Made by a program: the position numbers and the translations under genes. A DNA stretch of 64,000 nt from Burkholderia ambifaria (lineage in GTDB: Bacteria; Pseudomonadota; Gammaproteobacteria; Burkholderiales; Burkholderiaceae). Within the stretch, counting starts at the first letter, position 1. Every line of letters starts with the position of its first letter. The notes beneath the pieces are model-generated. The model worked only from the letters and a program-made list of their open reading frames with translations. It was not told the DNA's origin and made no database searches. Shown in pieces: positions 15,112 through 23,631 of this stretch. The stretch lies in NCBI RefSeq assembly GCF_001443045.1, contig NZ_LKPJ01000013.1, forward strand, positions 62,001-126,000, written 5' to 3'.

Positions 15112-16347
15112 TCAAGCGCCCGCGGCCGGCACGCGGTTCGGCGCCGCGTCGTTCGGCTCCTTGAGCGCGCATGCAGTTCCACCCGGCGTGTACATCGACA
15201 CGACGCAGCGATTGCATGACGTACAGCCCGACTGCGCGAGGCGGCCGTCGCGCAGCCCGTTTACGAAGCCCGGCTCGAACACGAGCGCGCGGGCAAGCGC
15301 CACCGCGTCGAATCCTTCGCGCATCGCCAGCGCGACGTTTTCGCGCGAACGCACGCCGCCGAGATAGGCGAGCGGCATCCTGACGGCCGCGCGCACTTTC
15401 TTCGAATGCTCGAGGAAATACATCTCCCGAAACGCGCCCATCTTCGGCTCGGTGAGTTTCTGCAGCGCCATCGCGGCGCGCACGATCGCGTTGTCGGCGT
15501 TTGCGCGCGCGTCGCCCGGCAGCGGGCTGCCGAACAGCTGCCATACCGACTCGACGTTCATCCCGCCGCTCAATACCAGCAAGTGCGCGCCTTCGGCCTC
15601 GAGCCGCCGCGCGATCTCGCATGCGTCGTCGGCCGTCCCGCCGCCCCGCACGCCTTCGGTCACGCCGATCTTGCAGACCACGGCGAGATCGCGGCCGACC
15701 GCATCGAGCACGCGGCGCAGCACCTCGACGGGGAACGCCGCGCGACGCGCCGCATCGCCGCCATACGCGTCGCGGCGACGGTTGTACAGCGGCGACAGGA
15801 ACTGGCTCAGCAGATAACCGTGCCCCATGTGGATCTCCACCGCGTCGAAGCCCGCGTCACGCGCATGCCGCGCCGCATTTGCGAATTCGTCGGCAATGAC
15901 GGTCATCTGGTCGCGCGTCATCGCCCGCTTCAGGAAGCGGCCGCTCATCACGCCGACCTTGTTGAACCCGCCCGACGCGCTCAACGGCCGTTTCGTCGAC
16001 AGCGACGGCAGGAACGTGAAGCAGCCGCCGTGCGTGATCTGCGCGGACGCCGCCGCGCCGTGGCGATGCACCGCGTCGGTCAGCGCGCGGAATTGCCGGA
16101 CCGTCGGCGCATCGAGCCGCGCCTGGTCGACGAACGTGCGGCCGTCGTCGCTGATCGCGCAGTACGCGACGGTCGTCAGCGCGGCGCCGCCTTCGGCGAT
16201 GCGCTCATGAAACCCGACGAGCGCACGCGACGGCACGCCGTTCGGCGTCATCCCTTCGTTGGTCGCTGACTTGATCAGGCGGTTGCGCAGCGTCAGCGGG
16301 CCGATCTGCAACGGGCTGAACGCGGTATCGAGGGCGGCGGGTTCCAT
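15112..16347 (-). CDS. Old-yellow-enzyme-type NADH:flavin oxidoreductase
   Basis: The product has 411 residues and an FMN-binding TIM barrel of the OYE/2,4-dienoyl-CoA reductase group. Visible features are SPLQIGPLTLRNRLIKSAT, a GFDAVEIHMGHGYLLSQFLS barrel segment with the active-site His region, SPLYNRRRDAYGG, and a Cys-rich end SGCTSCNRCV. These cysteines resemble the Fe-S-associated region of trimethylamine dehydrogenase-like enzymes, but no full second domain follows. The substrate is unknown. The frame continues far upstream, but that part is the shadow of hipA, so the Met at 16347 is the start. Confidence 0.85.
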   Translation of the reverse strand: MEPAALDTAFSPLQIGPLTLRNRLIKSATNEGMTPNGVPSRALVGFHERIAEGGAALTTVAYCAISDDGRTFVDQARLDAPTVRQFRALTDAVHRHGAAASAQITHGGCFTFLPSLSTKRPLSASGGFNKVGVMSGRFLKRAMTRDQMTVIADEFANAARHARDAGFDAVEIHMGHGYLLSQFLSPLYNRRRDAYGGDAARRAAFPVEVLRRVLDAVGRDLAVVCKIGVTEGVRGGGTADDACEIARRLEAEGAHLLVLSGGMNVESVWQLFGSPLPGDARANADNAIVRAAMALQKLTEPKMGAFREMYFLEHSKKVRAAVRMPLAYLGGVRSRENVALAMREGFDAVALARALVFEPGFVNGLRDGRLAQSGCTSCNRCVVSMYTPGGTACALKEPNDAAPNRVPAAGA

Positions 16348-16454
16348 GTCGGGCGGGCGTCGGGATTGGGCACGGCGACCATTGTGCGGAGTCGGCGCGG
16401 TGGCGCATCGTCCGCATGGATGACCCGCCGCCGGTGCGCGGCCGCGCGCATCGC

Positions 16455-17795
16455 CTAGTCGGCCGCACCGAGCTTGCGCGCCTGGCGGCGCATCCCGTCG
16501 AAGATCGCATCGGCCACGTCCGCCGGGAAGTCCGCTGGAATGCGCGACGCGACGTCGGCGATCGCCGGTTCCGTGCGTGCGCCCACGTCGGCCATGGCTG
16601 CGCGCACGTCGTCCTCGGTCAGGCCGACGCGGGCGCCTTGCGCGATCCAGTGACGCGGCTGGATATCGCCGATCACGTAATGGCGATTCTTCCCGCACAC
16701 GGCCATCGCGAGCCGCGCGCGTCGCGGCGGCAGCTGGTTGCGTCGCGTGCCGATGATCGGATGCGCGGACAGCACGTCGTACAGCGGCGTGCTGCGATAC
16801 GTATTGCCCGGCAGGTGCGCGATGCTGAAATTCTTCGCGTGGCCGTCGATGGCCGCGAGCACCCAGAACACGAGCTGCGTGACGAAGAAGTTCATCCGGT
16901 CCTGCGCGGCATCGGCGGAATTCGCGAGGATCCCCATGATCGTCGCGATGCCCGGGCCGCCGTCGGATTCGTACTTGGCGCCCGACGGCGTGCCGGTCGC
17001 CTGGCACATGTCCTCCTGCGGCAGCCGCAGGATCCACGTGCCGTCGCGGGACGGGCGGCGGTCGAAGCGCTCGACGATCAGCGCCTTCTGGTCGTCGAAC
17101 CGGCCGATGTCGCACGCGGCGACCGGCAGCCCGTATGCGGCGACGATCTTCGAGCACAGCCATTCGTTCTCGACCGACGTGCGCATGTCGGCCTGCATGT
17201 TCCCGACGCGCCCGAGCGGCAGCTTGAAGATATGCGTGGTCGGCGTGCTGCCCGACGGCAGCAGCCAGCGGTTGCCGTGACGCAGCAGCGCGGTCTTTTC
17301 CTGCGCGCCGGCGATCGACAGCCGCAGCTCGCCGTCCGGTTCCGCGTGGCCGGGCAGCGGCGCGGCGGTCGCGTGGCGCAGCACGTCGGCCACGGCCGCA
17401 TCGTCGAGCACGGTGCCGTCGATCGCCTGGAGGTCTACTGGCCTCTCGTCGGGCGGCAGCAACTGCAGCGCACCGACGCAATCGCGGCCGATCGACGCGA
17501 GCAGTTCGAACGGCGCGGTCGACCCGAGCCGGTAGCGCTGCGCGATGCGGCGGCGGATCGGCTGGCTGTCCGGCAGCAGGTTGTCGAAGTAGTCGGCGAC
17601 GATCGCGCCCTGGTGCGGCTGGTTGCCGGGCGTGAACGGCAACGACAGCGACAGCGGACGCCCCTGCGGATCGTCGACCCACGCGGGCAGGTAGACGAGG
17701 CGCTCGACGCCGCGCCGGACTTCCCAGTACCCGACCGGGATGCCGTTCATCCACAGGTCGAGGCGATCATGGCGGGGGCGGCGGACCATCGTCAC
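16455..17795 (-). CDS. hipA: HipA-family Ser/Thr kinase toxin
   Basis: The product has 446 residues, close to E. coli HipA (440). The N-terminal couple_hipA domain (WMNGIPVGYW ... LPFTPG) and the kinase core are present. LSIAGAQEKTALL is the ATP-binding segment, THIFKLP carries the Lys, and IDGHAKNFSI is the catalytic Asp/Asn loop. HipA kinases phosphorylate aminoacyl-tRNA synthetases and induce growth arrest. All catalytic positions look intact. The gene overlaps hipB by 4 bp (antitoxin first), the standard layout. Confidence 0.9.
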   Translation of the reverse strand: MTMVRRPRHDRLDLWMNGIPVGYWEVRRGVERLVYLPAWVDDPQGRPLSLSLPFTPGNQPHQGAIVADYFDNLLPDSQPIRRRIAQRYRLGSTAPFELLASIGRDCVGALQLLPPDERPVDLQAIDGTVLDDAAVADVLRHATAAPLPGHAEPDGELRLSIAGAQEKTALLRHGNRWLLPSGSTPTTHIFKLPLGRVGNMQADMRTSVENEWLCSKIVAAYGLPVAACDIGRFDDQKALIVERFDRRPSRDGTWILRLPQEDMCQATGTPSGAKYESDGGPGIATIMGILANSADAAQDRMNFFVTQLVFWVLAAIDGHAKNFSIAHLPGNTYRSTPLYDVLSAHPIIGTRRNQLPPRRARLAMAVCGKNRHYVIGDIQPRHWIAQGARVGLTEDDVRAAMADVGARTEPAIADVASRIPADFPADVADAIFDGMRRQARKLGAAD

Positions 17796-18220
17796 CAGTC
17801 CTCCCGCTTGGTGCCCCGAGGCTTGCCAGGTGTCGCCGCGGCAGGCCGTTTGCGCGCGGCGGCGGACGGGGCCTTCGCCGCGGCCGGTGCGCGGGCCGGT
17901 GTATCGGACGCGCCGGATGGGCCGGATGAGCGACCGCGCGCGGCCGGTGCGCGCTTGGGCGCGGGAGCGGAGGCCGTGTCGTCGGGTGCCGCTGGGTCGT
18001 CCGGCGTGCGTGGATCGAGCGACAGGCGAACCCCGAGCACGTTCAGCACCTTGAAAAGCCGTTCGATGCTGACCGCGGACGGATTGGCTTCGAGCTGCGC
18101 GTACGACTGCTGCGTGACGCCGAGGCGGGCGGCGAGCTGCGCCTGCGTGAACCCCGCCGACTTCCGGAAGCCGACGAGGATGGGGCGCAACTGGCTCAAG
18201 GTCTGGACAGGGAATGCCAT
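17792..18220 (-). CDS. hipB: HipB-like antitoxin with long disordered tail
   Basis: The product has 142 residues. Residues 10-65 are an XRE helix-turn-helix (RKSAGFTQAQLAARLGVTQQ, then SYAQLEANPSAVSIERLFKV). The remaining 75 residues are a low-complexity Ala/Pro/Lys/Arg tail, much longer than E. coli HipB (88 residues). Such a tail could thread into HipA or bind DNA; this is inference. The ATG at 18220 is chosen because the upstream extension overlaps the operator region. Autoregulation through palindromes at 18251-18294 is likely. Confidence 0.85.
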   Translation of the reverse strand: MAFPVQTLSQLRPILVGFRKSAGFTQAQLAARLGVTQQSYAQLEANPSAVSIERLFKVLNVLGVRLSLDPRTPDDPAAPDDTASAPAPKRAPAARGRSSGPSGASDTPARAPAAAKAPSAAARKRPAAATPGKPRGTKREDW

Positions 18221-18236
18221 GGGCTCTCCGCGAAAT

Positions 18237-18335
18237 GACAGGCGATCGCTTGTAATCGAAAAATACAGCCTATGGCATGTATCGTCAAAATACAAACCTG
18301 AGACTGTATTTAACAAAAACAAACGATAGCCTGTC
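18237..18335. promoter_or_regulatory. hipBA operator region
   Basis: Two 17-bp palindromes of the form TGTA-N9-TACA, TGTAATCGAAAAATACA (18251-18267) and TGTATCGTCAAAATACA (18278-18294), lie 27 bp apart in front of hipB. A third half site TGTATTT follows at 18305. The block is framed by an outer inverted repeat, GACAGGCGATCG (18237-18248) and CGATAGCCTGTC (18324-18335), matching 11 of 12. This arrangement fits cooperative HipB binding. Confidence 0.55.
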
Positions 18336-18391
18336 AAACGGCAACCCGTGGATCGATGCTGGAAGGGCGACGCGAGCCCGCCCGCGCTGCG

Positions 18392-19516
18392 TCACGCCGC
18401 CCGCAGCGGGCTCGCATGCGCGGCACGTGCGCTTGCCGGATCGTCGTCACCGAGCGGGATGAACGCCATGATCTCCAGGTCGTGCCCCGACAGCGCCGGC
18501 AGCCGGAACGGGCTCGACAGCACGTTCAGCCGCCGCACGCCGAGCTCGCGCAGGATCTGCGAGCCGATCCCCGTGACGCGGCCGTCGTGGCGTGCATGGC
18601 CGGCCGGTGTCCGCATCGCGTCGCCACGCATGTCGCAGTCGAGCAGCACCGCGACGCCGCAGCCGGCTGCATCGATCCGCTGCAACGCCGCGTGCAGCGG
18701 CCACGAATGCGCGGACGGCTCGGCGTCGAGCAGATCGAGCAGCGAATGGCATTCGTGCACGCGCGTCAGCACGGGCGCCGACGGATCGGGCTCGCCGCGC
18801 ACCAGCGCGAGATGCGGTGCGCCGTGCACCGTGTCGCGATACTCGATCGCGCGGAACCGGCCCCACGGCGTATGCAGCGGCCGTTCGCCGACGCGCTCGA
18901 CGAGCGATTCGTGCTCGCGGCGGTAATGAATCAGGTCCGCGATCGTGCCGATCTTCAGCCCGTGATGCGCGGCGAACGCCTTCAGCTCGGGCAGCCGTGC
19001 CATCGTGCCGTCGTCGTTCATCACCTCGCAGATCACCGACGCGGGCGTGAGCCCGGCGAGCGCGGCCAGATCGCAGCCTGCCTCCGTGTGCCCCGCGCGC
19101 ACCAGCACACCGCCCGGCCGCGCTGCGATCGGAAACACGTGGCCGGGCTGCACGAGATCGTCGGGCCGCGCGCCCGAGCGCACCGCCGCGCGGATCGTCC
19201 GCGCGCGATCGGCCGCGGAAATGCCGGTCGTCACGCCTTCGGCTGCCTCGATGCTGACCGTGAAAGCGGTACCGAACGGCGTGCCGTTGCGATCGGCCAT
19301 CGGCGGCAGCCTCAGCTGCTCGCAGCGCTCGGCGGTCAGCGTCAGGCAGATCAGCCCGCGCCCGAAGCGCGCCATGAAGTTGATCGCTTCGGGTGTCACG
19401 TGATCGGCCGCGATCACGAGATCGCCTTCGTTCTCGCGATCCTCTTCGTCGACGAGCAGGACCATCCGCCCCGCACGCAGCTCGTCGACGATTTCCAGCG
19501 TACCGGCGAGCGTCAT
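18392..19516 (-). CDS. ribB: 3,4-dihydroxy-2-butanone-4-phosphate synthase fused to a decayed GTP cyclohydrolase II domain
   Basis: The product has 374 residues. Residues 1-205 are an intact DHBP synthase: VDEEDRENEGDLVIAADHVT for metal and substrate binding, EGVTTGISAADRARTI, and RAGHTEAGCDLAALAGL. It forms the C4 unit of riboflavin from ribulose 5-phosphate. Residues 210-370 align with GTP cyclohydrolase II, but the zinc signature CxxGDx(8-9)RCDC is gone (here VHECHSLLDLLDAE), so that activity is unlikely. The gene overlaps the esterase by 4 bp on the same strand. This is a second, non-operon style rib gene. Confidence 0.88.
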   Translation of the reverse strand: MTLAGTLEIVDELRAGRMVLLVDEEDRENEGDLVIAADHVTPEAINFMARFGRGLICLTLTAERCEQLRLPPMADRNGTPFGTAFTVSIEAAEGVTTGISAADRARTIRAAVRSGARPDDLVQPGHVFPIAARPGGVLVRAGHTEAGCDLAALAGLTPASVICEVMNDDGTMARLPELKAFAAHHGLKIGTIADLIHYRREHESLVERVGERPLHTPWGRFRAIEYRDTVHGAPHLALVRGEPDPSAPVLTRVHECHSLLDLLDAEPSAHSWPLHAALQRIDAAGCGVAVLLDCDMRGDAMRTPAGHARHDGRVTGIGSQILRELGVRRLNVLSSPFRLPALSGHDLEIMAFIPLGDDDPASARAAHASPLRAA

Positions 19517-20451
19517 TGCGCCTCCGTCGCGTCAAATGCGCGACGCAGCGCATCGGCGCCGAACGTCAGCACGCGATCGGCCGCATCGACCGCGCCGAGC
19601 ATGCTCGCGAAGCCGTGCAGTTGGTCTGGCCAGCGGACGAGCGACACCGGCGTGCCGGCCTGCGCGAGACGCAGTGCATACGCTTCGGCCTCGTCGCGCA
19701 ACGGATCGAATTCCGCGCTGACGATGGTGGCCGGCGCCGCACCGGACAGGTCCGCCGCGGCGAGCGGGCTCGCGAGCGATGATGCGCGGTCGGCGCCGTC
19801 GTCGAAATACTGGCGCTTGAACCAGCGCATCGCGTCCGCCGTCAGGAAATAGCCTTCGCCGAGCGATTCGTAGGACGGATGCTCGGTCGCGCAATCGACG
19901 ACCGGATACAGCAGCAACTGGTGCGCGATCGCGACGCCCGAGCCGCGCAGCTGCAGCGCAGCGACCGCGGCCAGGTTGCCGCCCGCGCTGTCGCCGGCCA
20001 CGGCGATCGCACCGGCGCGCGCGCCGAGATCGCGCGTGCTGGCGGCGGCCCAGCGCACGGCGTCGCAGGCGTCCTGCGCGGCCGCCGGGAAGCGCGCTTC
20101 CGGCGCGAGCCGGTAATCGACCGACAGCACGAGCGTGCGCGCCCGTCTGGCGAGGCTGCGGCACAGATTCGCGTGCGAATCGATGCCGCACGCGACGAAG
20201 CCGCCGCCATGGAAAAACACGGTCAGCGGCAACGGCCCGTCGGCGTCGGGCCGATACAGTCGTGCGGATAACTGACGCCCCGGGGCGGGAATCTGCCAGT
20301 CCTCTTCGGCGGCAATCGCATCACCTGGTGCGAAGGCGTTGCCTCCGGCAAGGCTCGCGCGGTACGCGGGAACGGTCAGTCGATCGAAATCGATCGCGGG
20401 CGCTTGGGCGAGCGCGGCGAGCAGCGCCTGCGCCTGAGGGTCGAGCGGCAT
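19513..20451 (-). CDS. Hormone-sensitive-lipase-family alpha/beta hydrolase
   Basis: The product has 312 residues. The oxyanion motif HGGG (TVFFHGGGFVACG), the nucleophile elbow GDSAGG, a late Asp (SAEFDPLRDEAEAY) and His (DQLHGFASM) make the full catalytic triad of bacterial HSL esterases (family IV). It would hydrolyse short-chain esters in the cytoplasm. It overlaps ribB by 4 bp and probably drives it, an odd pairing without an obvious metabolic link. No signal peptide is present. Confidence 0.9.
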   Translation of the reverse strand: MPLDPQAQALLAALAQAPAIDFDRLTVPAYRASLAGGNAFAPGDAIAAEEDWQIPAPGRQLSARLYRPDADGPLPLTVFFHGGGFVACGIDSHANLCRSLARRARTLVLSVDYRLAPEARFPAAAQDACDAVRWAAASTRDLGARAGAIAVAGDSAGGNLAAVAALQLRGSGVAIAHQLLLYPVVDCATEHPSYESLGEGYFLTADAMRWFKRQYFDDGADRASSLASPLAAADLSGAAPATIVSAEFDPLRDEAEAYALRLAQAGTPVSLVRWPDQLHGFASMLGAVDAADRVLTFGADALRRAFDATEAQ

Positions 20452-20656
20452 TGGAACTCCTGTCTGAATCGGATGCGGTCTGAATCAGGTAAACCCGCGT
20501 CGCGGTTTTCCCTGAGCCCGCGCCGGACGCTTGTCGGCACGGCCTGACGGGCATTCCAGCGCAGCGGGCAGGGCGCCACATCATCCGATTGGACGATGGT
20601 TCGCGCGCCCGAATGGCCAAAGCTCACCATTCAGTGAATGTCCCGATGACGCCGGA

Positions 20657-20674
20657 ATTAAGACGCGTCTTAAT
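20657..20674. promoter_or_regulatory. Perfect 18-bp palindrome upstream of the LuxR gene
   Basis: ATTAAGACGCGTCTTAAT is fully self-complementary over 18 bp and ends 58 bp before the chosen LuxR start. Its AT-rich arms stand out from high-GC surroundings. It is probably an operator for this or another dimeric regulator. Confidence 0.5.
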
Positions 20675-20732
20675 CATGGCGGCGCGGATGAATCGCACCG
20701 AATACAAGTTGCATGGAGGATGGAGCGTGCTG

Positions 20733-21923
20733 ATGGAGACGAGATGGGCCCCGCAGGAGAGCCAGTCAACGAGCGAAGAGGCCGACATCGGCGTCGCGGA
20801 TTTCAGCGAGCTGATGGCGCGCATCTACCAGGGGCCGATGGAAACGCCGCCTTGGGCAGGCGCGCTCGAGATGGTTCGCCGGCTGCTGCAGGCCAACTAC
20901 GTAACGCTGATCCTGCGTGCGGCCGCGAGCGATCGTCGCGCGCCGCTGTCCGTGCACGCATCGGAATTCGGCCCGGTCGTGCCGGGTGACGGCGAGGCCT
21001 CGTACAACAACTACTACTATTCGCTCGACCCGTTCGTCGGCCTGCCGGCCGATCGCGTGGTCACGGTCGACGACGTGTTCGGCGATACGGGCTGGCTGTC
21101 GAGCGAACTGTACAAGCAGTTCCTGAAGCCGCAGGACGTGCGCTACATCCTCGGCGCGGACCTGCGCACGCCGTCGGGCGTCGAGTGCCGGTTCCGCGTG
21201 TGCCGTAACCACGCGTCGAAGCAGTTCTCCGCGCGCGACAAGGCGATCTGCGCGCTGCTGCTGCCGCACCTGAAGCGCGCGGTCGAGCTGCATTCGCGGC
21301 TCGACACGGCCGAGGTCGAGCGGTCGATCTACGCGAACGCGATCAACCGGATGCAGATCGGCACGATCACACTCGACGAGAACGGCACCATCATCGACAT
21401 GAACAGCGTCGCCGATGAGATCCTGAAGCAGAACAACGGTCTGACGATTGCGCGCGGCACAATCGAGGCGACCGATGCGCAGGAGAATCGCACGCTCAAG
21501 CGGCTGATCCGCCACGCGGTGATGGGGCACCACGGCACGGCCGCGGCGATCGTCGAGGCGATGCCGATCACGCGCGGCTTCGACAAGCCGCGCCTCGGGC
21601 TGCTGGTGCGCACTGTGCTGCTGTCCGACTGGTCGGAGGACAACAAGCGCCGGCCGGCCGTCACGCTGTTCCTGCGCGATCCCGACCGCAAGCCGCAGGG
21701 CGCACAGGAAATCATCCGCAAGCTGTTCGACCTGACGCCCGCCGAAACGTCGCTCGCGCTGCTGCTGACGAACGGGCTGACGCTCGAGGAGGCAGCAGAG
21801 GAATCGGGGATCAGCAAGAACACGGCGCGCACGCATCTGCGCGCGATTTTCTCGAAGACGGGTGTGACGCGCCAGGCGACGCTCGTGCGGATCCTGCTCG
21901 GGAGCGTGGTGCCGCTGGGGTGA
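20733..21923 (+). CDS. LuxR-type transcriptional regulator
   Basis: From the ATG at 20733 there are 396 residues. The C-terminal HTH_LUXR domain is clear (LTPAETSLALLLTNGLTLEE, then SGISKNTARTHLRAIFSKTG). The N-terminal 300 residues form a PAS-like sensor region (IGTITLDENGTIIDMNSVAD) and do not look like an acyl-homoserine-lactone domain. The ligand is unknown. Earlier in-frame ATGs (from 20589) exist, but they would put the 18-bp palindrome inside the coding region. A strong GGAGGATGGAG sequence precedes 20733. A terminator follows at 22030. Confidence 0.82.
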   Translation: METRWAPQESQSTSEEADIGVADFSELMARIYQGPMETPPWAGALEMVRRLLQANYVTLILRAAASDRRAPLSVHASEFGPVVPGDGEASYNNYYYSLDPFVGLPADRVVTVDDVFGDTGWLSSELYKQFLKPQDVRYILGADLRTPSGVECRFRVCRNHASKQFSARDKAICALLLPHLKRAVELHSRLDTAEVERSIYANAINRMQIGTITLDENGTIIDMNSVADEILKQNNGLTIARGTIEATDAQENRTLKRLIRHAVMGHHGTAAAIVEAMPITRGFDKPRLGLLVRTVLLSDWSEDNKRRPAVTLFLRDPDRKPQGAQEIIRKLFDLTPAETSLALLLTNGLTLEEAAEESGISKNTARTHLRAIFSKTGVTRQATLVRILLGSVVPLG

Positions 21924-22029
21924 TCGGCGCGGCACGTCGTATGCCGCCGCATCGATATCGAATGGATTCGTCTGCCGATACATCGACTGCGGTCGACGGG
22001 TACGGAACGGCGATCATGGCATCATGAAC

Positions 22030-22060
22030 AAGAGGCTCGCGCGGTGCGAGCCTCTTTCGT
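22030..22060 (+). terminator. Intrinsic terminator after the LuxR gene
   Basis: AAGAGGCTCGC and GCGAGCCTCTT form a perfect 11-bp stem with a 5-base loop, followed by TCGTTT. It lies 107 bp downstream of the LuxR stop and isolates the methyltransferase remnant. Confidence 0.75.
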
Positions 22061-22094
22061 TTCGTGCGCGGCCGATTTCAGCGGGGATGGCGAT

Positions 22095-22681
22095 ATGGCG
22101 ATGCGCAATGCGATGCTGGTGCCGTATCGCGAGCGTGTGATCTCAGGGGCAGCGGGGCGCGTGCTCGAGATCGGCGCCGGATCGGGCCGGAACCTGCCGC
22201 TCTACCGCAAAGGCGTACGTGGCGTATTCGCACTGGAACCTTCGGCGGAACGGGTCGAGATGGCGCGCCCTCGCGCCGTGCAAGCCGGTGCACCGGTGGA
22301 CTTCCTGATGGCGTCCGCGGAATGCATTCCGCTGTCGGACGAAAGCGTCGACACGGTGGTGAGTACCTGGACGCTCTGCTCGATCCCTGATGCCGGCGGG
22401 CGCTCCGGGAAATCCGACGCGTGCTGGCGCCCGCAGGGCGACTCCTGTTCGTCGAGCACGGCCTTGCGCCGGAACCCGGTGTACGCCGTTGGCAGGATCG
22501 CCTGACGCCCGCATGGTGCTGCCTCAGCGGCGGCTGCCATCTGAACCGTCCGATCCGGTCGCTGATCGAGGGGGCGGGTTTCGAGTTCGAGCAGATCGAT
22601 ACCGCGTATGCGTCAGTGCCGCGCTGTTTCACCTACTTCTACAACGGCGTCGCACGGAAAGTCCGTGGCGTTACCGCATGA
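22095..22681 (+). pseudogene. SAM-dependent methyltransferase, frameshifted
   Basis: The first part (from ATG 22095) shows a class I methyltransferase: RVLEIGAGSGRNLPLY (motif I), LEPSAERVEMA and DTVVSTWTLCSIPDAGG. Near 22395-22405, in a GGCGGGCGC run, the frame must change by one base. The continuation in another frame reads REIRRVLAPAGRLLFVEHG and runs to a TGA at 22679-22681 with a normal family ending. A single-base indel therefore splits the gene. It could be a real pseudogene or a sequencing error in a G run. The intact form would resemble small METTL7/UbiE-like methyltransferases. Confidence 0.75.
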
Positions 22682-22901
22682 CCACCGCGATGGATGACGG
22701 AGCAATACAGCACTACATGTCGCAAGCTTCATCACGCCATTGCCATACGTCATCGAAATGGAAGCCCATGCCCGGCTCGTCACGCGCGTACTTGCGAATG
22801 CGCCTCTCGATGAGTGATCAAAGCCGGCCGAGATGCTTGAATGTGACGACAACAGTGACGGGATGACGCGCCGACAGGCAACTGCGGCACAGTGCCCGCA
22901 T

Positions 22902-23393
22902 TCAGTAGCGGCGCCGATCCTTCACCAGCAGCCCATCGGGTCTCCACCTTCCGGCATCGAGCGTCCCCAGCAGCATCGTGCGCGGGGGAGGCCCCTCCGG
23001 GTCGTGATAATGAACGGTGCGTTGCTGGATGCCCGTGATGACGATCACGTGACCGATTCGAGGCTGGTCGGGCCTGTCCAGAAAATGACCTGCGGCCCAG
23101 ATCGGACCGGACTCGGTCAGTACCGCGGCGAGCCACTCGGGCGTAATGACCGTAGGCTGATCAAGTGGCACGAGTCCTTCAATGGCGCACAAGTCGGCGA
23201 TCTTTTCCGGCGGGAGCCCCTGGTCCGCCTGCCATAGCGCCGGCATGCCCAGGCGCGGCCCAGGACGGTGGTAGTACGAAACCATGCACGCCGCGGCATA
23301 CCAGCATGCGTTTTTCAGCGCTCTGGATCCTGACTTCGTTTTTTTTGCGCCGCTCTGATCGACCAGCGGCACGCTCAATCTGACGTCCACCAT
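22902..23393 (-). CDS. Papain-like cysteine protease (C70/C39-like fold)
   Basis: The product has 163 residues. The catalytic Cys lies in KNACWYAAACMVSYYH, the His in GHVIVITGIQQ and the Asp/Asn position in HYHDPEGPPP. This order and spacing fit the papain-like_cys_pep_2 / AvrRpt2 (C70) style fold. There is no signal peptide, and the domain occupies the whole protein. Related small domains are found as secreted effectors, but no secretion genes or immunity partner are next to it. The ATG at 23393 opens right at the domain; the longer frame upstream looks non-coding. Confidence 0.7.
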   Translation of the reverse strand: MVDVRLSVPLVDQSGAKKTKSGSRALKNACWYAAACMVSYYHRPGPRLGMPALWQADQGLPPEKIADLCAIEGLVPLDQPTVITPEWLAAVLTESGPIWAAGHFLDRPDQPRIGHVIVITGIQQRTVHYHDPEGPPPRTMLLGTLDAGRWRPDGLLVKDRRRY

Positions 23394-23556
23394 TTCGGGT
23401 CTCCAGACAGGAGGGATCCGTAAAAGTGTATGAAGAATCGGACGCGACGACAACCATCCCTGACAGGCAACCTCAGCGCGACGATCGGCTGCCCGCGGAC
23501 GACGTTCGCTGGTCCGCGTTAGTTTGCATAAAGTTGTTCCAACCTTGGCGCAAGCA

Positions 23557-23593
23557 CTGAAAACATTAGGTGGTGGCCCCGCATTAGCGGGGC
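23557..23593 (-). terminator. Terminator of the thiolase operon
   Basis: GCCCCGC-ATTA-GCGGGGC (23576-23593) makes a 7-bp GC stem with a 4-base loop, and on the minus strand GTTTTC follows about 15 bases later. It lies 39 bp past the thiolase stop. Confidence 0.55.
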
Positions 23594-23631
23594 TGCCGCC
23601 CCATTCGCTTTGCGGGAAAAGGCGCGTTCCG

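Noticed and set aside
16348..17754. Upstream half of a long minus-strand frame continuous with the flavin oxidoreductase
   Set aside because: It is Arg/Ala-rich and is the out-of-phase shadow of hipA, which has clear kinase motifs.
22044..22094. GTG at 22044 as methyltransferase start
   Set aside because: It lies inside the perfect terminator hairpin of the LuxR gene; the ATG at 22095 fits the family better.
22682..22901. Short minus-strand fragment ending in DDVWQWRDEACDM near 22710
   Set aside because: It looks protein-like but has an upstream stop and only about 30 codons; too little to call a gene or name a remnant.
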